A stretch of DNA of 64,000 bases. Origin: Neurospora intermedia. Its lineage: Eukaryota; Ascomycota; Sordariomycetes; Sordariales; Sordariaceae. The position numbers and the translations under genes were made by a program. Under the pieces are notes generated by a model. It made no database searches and was not told where the DNA came from. It worked only from the letters and a program-made list of their open reading frames with translations. Location: positions 682,001-746,000 of the forward strand of contig BTPP01000003.1 of assembly GCA_037102815.1 (NCBI GenBank), given 5' to 3'. This document shows positions 47,808 to 58,595 of this stretch, one piece after another (within the stretch, counting starts at the first letter, position 1; the number at the start of each line of letters is the position of its first letter).

Positions 47808-48267
47808 TCAAACGCTCTCCGTCACCTTCTTGCCATTCTCCAACGCCTCCTTAGCCTTCTTCAGATCCTCCTCGGAAGCCGAGCCCTCACTCTCGGAAAT
47901 GGCAATCTGCTCCTCAAGCTTCTGAACCGCCCCAGCAATCCTATCGATAAGGGGGCCAAACACTGCCTTGGTCTCTTCAAGTGCCGTTTGCTAATAATCA
48001 TGGGCAACGAAGGGTTAGGGTTACTATGTCCAGCTTCTAGGTTTTGTTGCATGTTTCATGCATGCATGGTCTTTGGGGGGAACGCACCTCCTGCTTGAGA
48101 ACGTAGGGAGCGTTGCTGTCCAGCTCAGGGCTGTTGGCGGCGATTTCGTCTTGGAGCTTCTTGATGCGGGCCTCTTGGGAGGTCTGCTCTTTGTGGTAGT
48201 AGGATTCCTCCCTGACGAGGCGGTTGACCGATTGGGTCGCGATGTTGAGAGCTGAAGGGGGGGCCAT
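47808..48267 (-). CDS. Tubulin-specific chaperone A (TBCA/Rbl2)
   Basis: Two exons, 48267-48088 and 47990-47808, intron 97 bases. Product 120 residues, all helical as expected for this three-helix-bundle chaperone. Helix 1 carries ATQSVNRLVREESYYHKE, helix 2 runs from QEARIKKLQDEIAA to YVLKQEQTALEETKAVFGPL (across the junction) and helix 3 covers RIAGAVQKLEEQIAI and the acidic SEEDLKKAKEAL part. TBCA captures beta-tubulin released from the CCT chaperonin and hands it on for heterodimer assembly in the cytosol. Acceptor choice at 47991 keeps helix 2 intact. The gene converges on the THOC7 gene. Confidence 0.92.
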
Positions 48268-50100
48268 GGTGTTTTTGTTTGATGGAGGTGTGGTTGTAGT
48301 GTCTTAGCAGGAGATTTGCAGGGTTATCGTTCGGAAATTATTTCCGTAAAGTCTGTAAGATGGTTGCGATCTTGCCGTTCCACTACCTGCTTGGTTCAGG
48401 TTCCATGCTTTGCTTGTTATTGCCTTGTCGTTCGCTTCGGCGGTTTGTTGACTTTGGCGAGCTTCGTATGGGAGGTGGGGTTGGCGGGGTAAATTTCACG
48501 AATCTCATGGGGGACGAAACCGACTTTTTCGTTCTCTTTTCGGAGATTATGCTCATTCAACATCTTGACCGCAAACTGTTTGTCAGCCATAATTGTTTCC
48601 TTTGCACAGCCTTCATAATGTCCGTTTGCATGATTCTCCAGTAATTTTGTTACGAAGCTTTTCGCGAGTCGATATGGGTGTCGTATCACATTCGCCAAAC
48701 TTAATCTCTTCTTCCAACGTCTCAGTGGGCTATCAAACAAAACCAGATCGGAAGGGCCATAGTGAAAAGTCGCAGGAGTCGTCTACATATATACATACAA
48801 TGTACACATATCATTCCAATATTGATGATGATCTTCATGTGCTCAAGTACCGCGCTGTTTCTTATTAGGCAGTTGTTCTTCGCGACTAGACTGAAGTCGT
48901 TCTCGCCCCTGTAGTCAAACTTGACCATCGAAACGTCTTTCCAGATATGGAAAGAAAGAGGCTGATAATGACAGTTTGAACTAGAAGGAGGTTAAACAAA
49001 CCTACCCTAGGTACCCACCCCGAACCTCTCGCTCCTCGTCGCCCCATACGTTCGTTGCTAGAGGTATGAGCGCCCTGCTCTCAGCTGCATCTCCAAAGTC
49101 CAAACGATGACAAAGAGAGCATGGTGAACAAAGAGCTGTAACTCTTGTCTTGTCTCCAGAGTCAATGTCTCGGCTAGCGCGGAGCCAAGTTCACCTTGGA
49201 CACTGTCAACTGTCAACACTGCCCTCCGCCAACATATGTAACATTTCCTGTCTTTAAGCGATTACCGGTCGATTGTCAAAACTCTCGTCTTGTTCCTCTG
49301 TACATAATTATGATCTTGAGATCCTGTGACGGCATTGAGATGCAGGGCGGTCGGTGCCACTTGCCGGGGCTGGGCTGGTCGAGGCTGGGAGCAACGGGAG
49401 AGGGAATGTGGGGCAGTTCCGCATCGCTTGGCGATTTCGACTAGGGAGGCTCCGGCTGGAGGTTGGTCCACCAGAATCCACCTTGAAGCGGGGCCCGGGC
49501 CCGGAGGAGGAAGGTGCTGGATCCATTTCGCTGGGGGAGGATCGGACTTGCCCTGTCAGTGCCCCCGTTTTGTCTCTGGTGTGGACAGCGAACAGCATCA
49601 GTGGCCAGTGGGGGACTGGACCTGTGAGTGACCTACCCCTCCCAGCTACCTACGCCGTTGTACAGCATCTAAGCCGCCGCAGGGGCATTCCGGGCGGTTG
49701 AACCATAGTCGAGTAAGAAACGTGTCGTGCAGAAGAGAGGCGACTTTTGTAGAACTGGACACGTCGCAGCACAAACATGTACCCCGGCTAATGGTACCCC
49801 ATATCAAGGCTGAATAATTCCAGACCATCATTTTAGATCCCGATCACCAAAAGGCAACCTCTTCGTCGAGGCTAGCTAGAATCTTCTTCTCTTGCTCTGA
49901 TTCCATGATACTTTTGGAAGCGTGTTTTTTCACCGTTTCCTATTGAAGGCTTTGTTTTTGAAGACCGTGAACTTTAGCTCCAAGACTGCTAGGGACTTTG
50001 CAATCTCGCGTTGAAGCTCTCTGGAGCCTTCACTTTTCGATATCCGCCGAAAAGCGCCGTTACGCTTTACTTTTCGCAACTTCCAACAACATTTGTAAAT
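48268..50100. other. Divergent intergenic, TBCA and SERCA genes
   Basis: 1.8 kb. Frames at 48360-48644 (plus) and 48417-48740 (minus) overlap each other on opposite strands and show no family signal. A CCCTAGGTACCC motif lies at 49005-49016. The segment 49350-49560 is GC-rich. Confidence 0.5.
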
Positions 50101-53100
50101 ATGGAGGCGGCGTTTGCAAAGCCCGTCGATGAGGTCCTCAGCACCTTTGGTGTTGACCCTGCCACCGGTCTAAGTGACGAGCAAGTAGCTCAGTCCAGGG
50201 CTAAGCACGGCAGAAATGGTATGCGCTTTCTCTACAGAATTCTTTGAATCCAGCTTCGTTATTCTATCAATGGCCTTTGCTAACCGTTCTGCCTGCCTCA
50301 GCCATTCCAGAGGAACCTCCGACACCCATCTGGGAGCTTATCTTGGAACAATTCAAAGACCAGCTCGTCCTCATCCTTCTGGGCTCTGCCGCCATCTCGT
50401 TCGTACTCGCGCTCTTCGAAGACGAGGGCGGCTGGAGCGCCTTCGTCGACCCCGCCGTCATCATAACGATCCTAGTTCTCAACGCTGTTGTCGGAGTGTC
50501 CCAGGAAAGCAGTGCCGAGAAGGCGATCGCTGCTTTGCAAGAGTATTCGGCCAACGAGGCCAACGTGGTACGCAATGGGCAGATTACCCGTATTAAGGCC
50601 GAGGATCTTGTGCCAGGCGATGTCGTTGACATTGCTGTTGGTGCTCGCGTCCCTGCTGACTGCAGGTTAATCTCGATTGAGAGTAACAGCTTTGCTGTGG
50701 ACCAGGCCATCTTGACCGGAGAAAGCGAGAGCGTCGGGAAAGACTTCCAGGCCGTTGTTAGCGACGACAAGGCTGTCTTGCAGGATCAGGTCAATATGCT
50801 GTTTTCGGGCACAACTGTTGTCACTGGTCACGCCAAAGCCGTCGTTGTCTTGACTGGCTCCAATACAGCTATCGGCGACATTCACGAGAGCATCACCGCC
50901 CAGATCTCCGAGCCTACCCCCTTGAAGCAAAAGCTCAATGACTTCGGAGACCAGCTCGCCAAGGTTATCACTGTCATTTGCGTTCTCGTCTGGCTCATCA
51001 ACATCCCTAATTTCGCCGACCCTAGCCATGGAAACTGGACCAAGGGTGCCATTTACTACCTCAAGATCGCCGTTTCCCTTGGCGTTGCGGCTATCCCCGA
51101 GGGTCTTGCGGTCGTCATTACCACCTGCCTTGCCCTTGGAACTCGCAAGATGGCAGCTAAGAACGCCGTGGTGAGGAGTCTTCCTTCTGTTGAGACCCTG
51201 GGAAGTTGCAGCGTCATTTGCTCTGACAAGACCGGCACTTTGACCACCAACCAAATGAGCGTTAACAAAATCGTCCATTTCAACCAAGATGGTACTGATC
51301 TGGAGGAGCTGGATGTTGAGGGAACTACCTTTGAACCCAAGGGTGCTATCATTTCGCAGGGCAAGAAGGTTACCGACCTTGCTCAAAACTCCGCTACCAT
51401 TCTTCAGTTGACCGAAGTTGCCGCTCTCTGCAACGATGCCCGCCTTGACTACCATCCCTCTACCGGCACTTTCTCGAACGTGGGTGAAGCTACCGAAGGC
51501 GCCCTCCGTGTTTTGACCGAGAAGATCGGCCCCTGCGCCCCCTCTGATTGTCCTCCCAAGGATCGCGTTCACTACGCTAGCTCCTGGTACGAGAAGCAGT
51601 ACCAGCGTCTTGCCACCTACGAGTTTTCGCGTGACCGCAAGAGCATGTCCGTCTTGGTTGAGCGTGATGGACAGCAGAAGCTTCTCGTCAAGGGAGCCCC
51701 TGAATCGCTCATCGAACGCTGTACTCACGCTCTTCTCGGTTCCGATGGCAAGAAGGTAGCTTTGGACCATAACATGTCCGAACTCCTCATGAAGGAGGTT
51801 GTTGAGTATGGCAACCGCGGTTTGCGTGTGATCGCACTGGCTAGTCTGGACAACGTTGCTGGTAACCCTCTTCTTCACACCGCCAAGTCTACCGCCGAAT
51901 ATGCCTCTCTCGAACAGAACCTTACTCTCATCGGTCTCGTCGGCATGCTTGACCCTCCGCGTCCTGAAGTTGCTGCTTCTATCAAGAAGTGCAAGGATGC
52001 AGGTATTCGCGTTGTCGTGATTACCGGTGATAACCGCAACACCGCCGAGAGCATCTGCCGTCAGATCGGTGTCTTTGGATCTAACGAGGATTTAACTGGC
52101 AAGAGCTACACTGGTCGCGAATTCGATAACCTTACCCCTAGTGAACAGCTCGAGGCCGCCAAGACCGCTTCTCTGTTCTCTCGCGTGGAGCCTACTCACA
52201 AGTCTAAGCTGGTTGACCTCCTCCAGTCTCTCGGTGAGGTCGTTGCTATGACTGGCGACGGTGTCAACGATGCTCCTGCTCTGAAGAAGGCTGATATTGG
52301 TGTTGCTATGGGTTCTGGTACCGACGTGTCGAAGCTCGCTGCTGACATGGTGCTTGCTGATGATAACTTTGCCACTATCGAAGTCGCCATCGAGGAAGGC
52401 CGCGCCATCTACAACAACACCCAGCAGTTCATCCGCTACCTCATCTCTTCGAACATCGGTGAGGTCGTCTCTATCTTTTTGACGGCCGCTCTCGGTATGC
52501 CCGAGGCTCTCATCCCGGTTCAGCTTCTATGGGTGAACTTGGTCACCGACGGTCTCCCCGCCACCGCCTTGTCCTTCAACCCCCCTGACCACGATATCAT
52601 GCGTCGCAACCCCAGAAAGCGTGACGAGGCTCTCATCGGCGGATGGCTCTTCTTCCGTTATCTGGTCATTGGTACCTATGTCGGTCTCGCCACGGTCGCC
52701 GGTTACGCTTGGTGGTTCATGTTCTACTCGGAGGGTCCTCAGATCAGCTTCTACCAGCTATCTCACTTCCATCGCTGCTCTACCGAGTTCCCAGAGATTG
52801 GCTGCGCCATGTTTTCGAACGATATGGCCAAGGCCGGTTCGACCGTCTCGCTCTCCATCTTGGTCGTCATTGAGATGTTCAATGCCATGAATGCCCTCTC
52901 TTCCAGCGAGTCTCTCTTGACGCTCCCTGTTTGGAAGAACATGATGCTCGTCTATGCTATCGGTCTGTCCATGGCCTTGCACTTCGCCCTTCTCTACACT
53001 CCCATCCTTCAGACCCTCTTTTCAATTCTGCCCTTGAACTGGGCAGAGTGGAAAGCCGTGATCGTCATCAGCGCACCAGTTGTGTAAGTCCCTAGATCCG

Positions 53101-53240
53101 TCTTCCATGTGATACTTTTTGAACAGTACGCTAATACTTTGTCTAGGCTTCTTGACGAACTTCTCAAGGCCGTGGAACGCAAGTACTTTGTACAGAGCAC
53201 CCCCAGCTCAACGTCCTTAGATAAGAAGAAGGATCTCTAG
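50101..53240 (+). CDS. nca-1: SERCA-type Ca2+ ATPase (NCA-1)
   Basis: Three exons: 50101-50218, 50302-53083 and 53147-53240; introns 83 and 63 bases. Product 997 residues, close to animal SERCA. Visible motifs in order: [15 protein letters not shown] before M1, the TGES actuator loop in [15 protein letters not shown] in M4 ([14 protein letters not shown]), the phosphorylation motif DKTGTLTTN with Asp348, KGAPES in the nucleotide domain and [11 protein letters not shown] at the hinge. M5-M6 with [10 protein letters not shown] and [10 protein letters not shown] hold the Ca2+-binding Asn and Asp residues. The pump moves cytosolic Ca2+ into ER-related stores at the cost of ATP. The C terminus is short with a KKKDL end, not a canonical KKxx. 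The SERCA subfamily fits better than PMC or PMR1. Confidence 0.97.
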
Positions 53241-53552
53241 GTTTTTGGTGGTAGTTAGACTTGACCTGGTCTGATAGTTTTAGATCTAGACGTAAACAAC
53301 CCCTCTTGTCTATATAGATAGAACATATACATAGCGGATTACACCATGCAAAATCTGGAACGGTATTGTCGTCTTGATATATCAGTTCTTACCGTCTTGA
53401 CAAGCACAGCTGGCCCGTCCGCTTGCCAGTTTGTCATGTTGCAAATGTATTTGTTCTATAGAGCCCAAGGGTACCGATAATCCATTAGCGCGTATGCGAC
53501 TTGAATACTCTTGGCCCAGATTCATCATCATCATTATGCCCGAACGTCCTGC
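53241..53552. other. Intergenic between convergent genes
   Basis: 312 bases between nca-1 and pup3 stop codons. Nothing recognised. Confidence 0.5.
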
Positions 53553-54489
53553 TTAATCCTGTCGTCCCTTCAATAGCCTCTTGGTGACCTTGTCCTTCTC
53601 GATAATGTAAACATGGGCGCCCCAGCCGGACAAAGCATCTCTGTCGACGGCGTTAAGAAGAGCCTGTGATATGGTCTCGAAGAGGTCCTCGGGTCCCTGT
53701 TGGGTAATTGTCATCGTTAGTACCACGCTCTCGCCATGACAACCAAACACAAAAACAGCCAAAACGAGTGCTTTCAATGGAGGGGGTCGGGTTGGGGGTT
53801 CGCAAAGATTACATACCAAATTCGGCTCCCACAAGTTCTCGCACATGCCAAACAACTGCTCCGTCGCCGTTCCGCTCACAATGAAGTCCTTTGCGAAATC
53901 GATGCATCCAATGCTGTCAAAGCCGCAGATGAACGGCTCGCCCGTCTTGGGATCCAAGCCAGCAACAACGGGACTGACAAAATAGGGCCCAAAGCGGCGC
54001 TCGTACAGGCTGCTGGACACGAGGTTGGCGAATGTCCGGGGTGCAATGTTGCGCTCCTCCCTAAGTCGGTACATGTTCACCTTGTACCGAAACAGGTCCG
54101 ATACGGTCGACACGTCCGTCGCCAGACCGGTAAGCCCAAGGAAGACGTCGCCGTACTGGAAGATCTTGGGGAAGTTGTTGGAGACTGTCAACGCCTGAAG
54201 GCCGAGGCGCAGGTCGCACGCAATAGCCACACAGTCTTTTCCGACCATGGCGACAGCAGCGCCGCCGTCTGTGGAGGGTGAGGAAGAGCGGCGGTTAGTT
54301 AAGGTGCGCGATGATGTTATGCCTTTCAAGGTGGAGGGGTCAAAATAGAGAGAATCGGGTATCGGAATATCGTACTTATCGAGAAGGGGGATGACTATTT
54401 GATGGCATCATTGTTAGCTTCAGATCTTGTTGGTCTTCCTCGCAGATAGGTTTAGTTGAAGTGTCGTAGTGGTCAGGCGGGCTTACCAT
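53553..54489 (-). CDS. pup3: 20S proteasome subunit beta-3 (Pup3)
   Basis: Four coding exons: 54489-54487 (the ATG only), 54394-54376 (19 bases), 54268-53817 and 53696-53553; introns 92, 107 and 120 bases. Product 205 residues, the same length as yeast Pup3. The splice joins give MSSPFSINGGAAVAMVGKDC, the expected beta-3 N terminus. The rest is a complete proteasome beta fold: ACDLRLG, YGDVFLGLTGLATDV, SSSLYERRFGPYFV, FDSIGCIDFAKDFIVSGTA and the C-terminal LFETISQALLNAVDRD with GWGAHVYII. Beta-3 has no propeptide and no catalytic Thr; it is a structural subunit of the inner rings. The minus-strand open frame starting near 54329 uses a non-native upstream extension and is not the true start. 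Confidence 0.93.
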
Positions 54490-55606
54490 CTTGTGCCTGG
54501 GATGTGATGCAAGTGGTGATAGTTGCTTGCTCGGAAGACGGAGTGATGTTCGGCGATGGGGCTGGCACGTTTGCTGCAGTTATGGTCCAAGTAGGATGGA
54601 CTGTTCGTCTTCGCCGTGAGGGGTATTCGCGATGTGATGTTGATGTTTGGTGAGAGTAGTAGTTGGAAAGCTTGCCGTTTCCGTTGTCAAGCTCACCTTC
54701 GAACGGGCAAGGGAAGCTCCAGTTGACGAGACGGACAGGCCCGGGCAAGGCAACACGCAGCTGGCGCGGCTGGCTGGGCGGAGGACTAGATGGAAGGTGG
54801 TGTCCACTAACAAGGGTGCCTGGCAGGGCAGGTTCTGCTGGGTGCTGGGTGCCTCTGTACAAGTAGGTAACCTCAAGGTACTCTACCAAGGTATGTAGCT
54901 GCCACTGCACGGGGCATGCGATGCTAGGATTTGGTTTGTAGCAGTCTGTACACTACCTAGAGGTACCTCTAGTCTAGGTGGCAGGAGCTGCCCATTCGGC
55001 TGTTTCTCCCCTTCCCCGTTGCTGGGTGGATGCCCGGTGTTGCCATCAAACGTACTGCGTAATTGCCCCTCCTGATCTTACAAGATGCCCGTCAGCCGTG
55101 GAAGCTCTCAGAAAGCTCACTATACATCTTGTGTACTCCACGAAACGACGGTGGCCTGAAGACACGACACTCACTCGCCGCCTCACATTACTTCCATCGA
55201 TACTTTCAGTGTTCATATCACCATCTGATAAAGCACATATCAGGCTTTCCATTGTCCAATTTCGTCTCAACCTGAACTTTTGCTTGTATAACCCCTCCTT
55301 GCTGTGGACTGATATTTGCCAATTACGTTACGCGGGGTTGCCTGAAGAACAGCCGCCAAACATAACATCCACAAGCAACTATACTACGTAACTACTCACT
55401 CCTTGTAAGGACTCCATCGTCTCAGCTTCGCAAGGACAGCGTCAACACAAAACAAAGGCTTGACCTTCTCGTACCACTTGAACGATAAAGCTTCACAGCC
55501 AGACCGACCTTCATCATACCAATTTTGTGGCGCCAGCTCAACGCTAGGAGCAACATCGTTCACGTCTTCTCTCACTATCCCCCACAATCACAGTCAAACC
55601 GCCAGT
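54490..55606. other. Divergent intergenic pup3 and UBX gene
   Basis: 1.1 kb including a perfect 16-base palindrome (54957-54972). The 150 bases before 55607 are A/C-rich leader. No coding support. Confidence 0.5.
54957..54972. repeat. Perfect palindrome CTAGAGGTACCTCTAG
   Basis: A 16-base perfect inverted repeat followed by TCTAGGT, giving a longer imperfect dyad. Shorter relatives with a GGTACC or CCTAGG core occur at several other non-coding places in the window. Could be a factor-binding site or a dispersed repeat relic. Confidence 0.7.
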
Positions 55607-57262
55607 ATGTCGGCGCACGTTGAAGTGCTGTCTACGGACTTGAGAAGGACGAAAATCAAAGTCACGCCCGGAACCTACATGGTCGATGTTCTGGGGGAAG
55701 CTTGTCAAAAGTTCAACCTGAACAGTGACAAATACCAACTTAAGTGAGAACGAACGCCCCATGATCCATGGTTGCCAAAACATGCTGAACTGACACTTGC
55801 ATATAGACATAAACAGAAGCTGATCGATCTGTCTGGTCCCTTCCGGACGTCAGGTCTCGTGTCTGGCGCCAAGCTCGAACTTGTGCAAAAGTCCAAGAGC
55901 GCAGCAGTTGTGTCGATAGCCCTCGATGTTAATGGTCAGCGGTACACGAAGAAGCTATCCAGTGACATGACGCTGTGGCAGGTCATGCGACAGTTCGAGG
56001 TTGCGGAGAAAGGGCTAAACCTGACCGGCAGAGGCACGCCTAAGAGTAGTACTGGCCCTCAGGGAACCAGCGGTCAGTTATACTTCGAGGCGCCAGTGGT
56101 GAGCATCATGGGCAGAGAGTACACTTCGATGGAGGATCTACAGAAGACGCTGTCCCAATGTGGTATCAATTCTGGCAGTATCGTTCTGCGGGTTTCCTTT
56201 CGCGAAACCGACAAGACCCTGTATGAGGCGATGCAGGATATCGGCCAATATCTCAAGGAAGTGGAATCAGATCAACCGAAGACACAGGCAGACGAGCCTT
56301 CAGCTCCAGTAACTGGATCAGCGCCGGCGATAGAGGAACCTACAGAAGATCTGACTCTAGCTGCTGGGCCGAAGCCCATCAAGGAGAGTACGTTAGCAGA
56401 GCCAGAACTACAGACGGGCTCCGTAGAGGTAACCAAAGCCGCGGCCCCAGTCGCCCCTGCCCCGGAGCCAACCCCGAAGACCGATCCGATGGACATCGTC
56501 GATGAGGTAGTCGCTCCTCCTGCCATTCCTCCTACAGAGACCACGACCACTATCAGCGAACCCAGCGACCCCCTCGTGCCTACGGGCGTCTTCAATGCCC
56601 CGTCCTCTACCACTCCCATCGCTGCCCAAATTCAGGTAGACGAATCTGTGTACGAGCCCACCATCGCCCATGCTCAGCTACGGCAACAACAGCTACTGCA
56701 ACGGGCGCAAAACCAACGGCTCAAGTCCGATGCCGAACTTGCGGCCGATGCGGCCGAGGAAGCAGCTCGGCTCGCCAAGGTCACGCGGGTCGATATCAAG
56801 ATCCGTTTCCCGGACCAGACATCGGCGCAGTGGACAATTGCCCCGGAGCACACAGGCGCTTTCCTATACCAGGCCGTTAAGGGAGTCATGACCCATCCTG
56901 ACCAGCCTTTCCGCCTCATCCTCCCCGGCACGCATCCAATCGTTGCGGTTCAAGATGGTAACAAGAGGCTTGTGGCGGACTATAAGCTTCGGGGTAGGGC
57001 ACTGTTGAATCTTGTATGGGATGATGCGGCGTCGCAGGAGGCGCGCGAGGCGCCTTTCTTGAAGGGCAGTGTGGCTAGCCGAGCGCAGGAGGTGGTGGTG
57101 CCGGATGTCTCACAGGAGGAGGGCGAAGAGGAGAAGGATGTCCAAGCTGGACAGTCGTCATCGAGCGGCCAAGAGGTGAAGCGAAAGGGTGATCATGGTC
57201 TGGATTCCGATGCTGTCAAGAAGAAGTTGGGAAAATTGTTCAAGCTGCCTGGTAGAAAATGA
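55607..57262 (+). CDS. TUG/UBX-domain Cdc48 adaptor (ASPSCR1-like)
   Basis: Two exons, 55607-55743 and 55807-57262, intron 63 bases. Product 530 residues. An N-terminal TUG-type ubiquitin-like domain (about 2-78) starts with AHVEVLSTDLRRTKIKV and TYMVDVLGEAC. A second ubiquitin-like part follows with FRTSGLVSGAKLELVQK and RYTKKLSSDMTLWQV. A Pro/Thr/Glu-rich linker (about 170-300) leads to a helix with LRQQQLLQRAQNQRL and the UBX domain (about 365-445) with IKIRFPDQTSAQW; the FPR-type loop here appears as LPGTHP. Proteins of this type (yeast Ubx4, human ASPSCR1/TUG) bind the N domain of Cdc48/p97, disassemble its hexamers and direct it to membrane or ERAD tasks. The last coding part is G-rich. 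Confidence 0.88.
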
Positions 57263-57780
57263 GCAGCTCCCGAAGACCTTGGCTTGGATGACGCTTTACT
57301 CGTATGCTTCCTATTTATACAAGCTTTTTGGTGGCAATCATCGGTATCGTTGGGCGTTGGCTGAGAGGTAAATATACAAGAAATGATAGGGGGTAGATAA
57401 CATGCCAGAGCTTCTCTAGGTATGCACCGTCAAATTTGGCAGCAAAACCCTGATAAAGTGCAGTGAACATGCAATATTTTACAATCATGGCACCCAGCAG
57501 GGTTGACGTTGACAAATGTGAAGTCACGCAGTCCGAAAGTGAGAATAGTTTGTTCGTGATCCAGCATCTTGCCATTCAAGCTGTTGTCATTTCGTTTCTA
57601 TCCCCCGAGGCCAGCTATTTCGTAGCCATTTCATAAGGGGGAAGCGCGCTTAGATACGATCCATAACATAACGAACCAACGTCACGCCAAACAATGCCAG
57701 AGAAAAGACAAGAGGCAGAAATCCTTTTTGGTATTTTTAATCACACTCTCCAAGCAGTCCATCGATTGGGATTAGCCAAT
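57263..57780. other. Intergenic between convergent genes
   Basis: 518 bases of 3' flank of the UBX gene and rpl36. No supported feature. Confidence 0.5.
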
Positions 57781-58595
57781 TTAGTGACCGGCACGGCGAG
57801 CCTCAGCGATGACGCGCTGGAGGTCCTCAACCTTCGCCTTAGCACGGCCGAAGGTACCGAGCCTCTTCTTGGCGAGCTTACGGGCACGCTTGTCCTTGGA
57901 GTTGCGGAGCAACTCAATGACGCGGCGCTCGTAGGGAGCAAGGCTATAGTGTGAAAGCGCAAAGTTAGCATGAGTTCGCTCAAGCGGATATCTGCACATA
58001 TGCGCTCCAACAGTCCCCTTCTCAAACCCGATCAAGCGTACGGTCCAATACTTCCAATGGAGATTGCGATGTCTTGCAGAAACGGGTACACATTTGTATG
58101 TCCGTAATCCACCCAATGAACCATCATCTTCCATCAGTCGAACTGCTGTATGTATGCTTGATCGAGTTTGTCGAGATAACTGCTGCTTGGCGCGAATGAT
58201 TCGGATTGACAAAATTGAAATTGATAAAACGTACCCAGCAACCTCCTGGACGATGCTGCGAACGAAAGCAGTGCGCTTGCTCAGGTGACCCTTGGTGCGG
58301 GAAACACGGGGCTTGGAGACACGAGCAGTGGTCTTCTGTATTTGGGTAAAAAGAGTAGAGTCCCGGTTAGCAATCACGGTTCCTTTCTTCGTTTCCTCGA
58401 ACGATCGTTCGGCGTAATAAGGTGGTGTTGGGGGTTGTTGAAAACAAGAGGGTAAATGCAGTGTCCATCGTCTGCGATAGCCCTGATTTCCCTTTTTGTT
58501 TTTCAGGAAGGCAACGCAGAGATCCTCCACGAGGTGAGACGTACGTGACCCTTCTTGAGGCCAACGGCGAGGCCGGTCTTGGATTCAGCAGCCAT
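57781..58595 (-). CDS. rpl36: 60S ribosomal protein eL36
   Basis: Three exons: 58595-58545, 58335-58235 and 57943-57781; introns 209 and 291 bases, the longest pair for so small a gene here. Product 104 residues, the family length. [17 protein letters not shown] is followed by [53 protein letters not shown] and a basic C-terminal helix ending EARRAGH. eL36 is a surface protein of the large subunit. Long introns in ribosomal protein genes often carry regulatory roles or snoRNAs; I looked for C/D boxes in the longer intron and found only an imperfect C box. The leader before the ATG is C/A-rich. Confidence 0.97.

Noticed and set aside
48360-48740. Overlapping frames on both strands
   Set aside because: Neither shows a domain; the minus frame starts only at a TTG.
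49326-49701. GC-rich overlapping frames
   Set aside because: Open in several phases because of GC content; composition of the products is not protein-like.
57944-58234. C/D-box snoRNA in the eL36 intron
   Set aside because: Only an imperfect C box; no D box with a plausible guide region.
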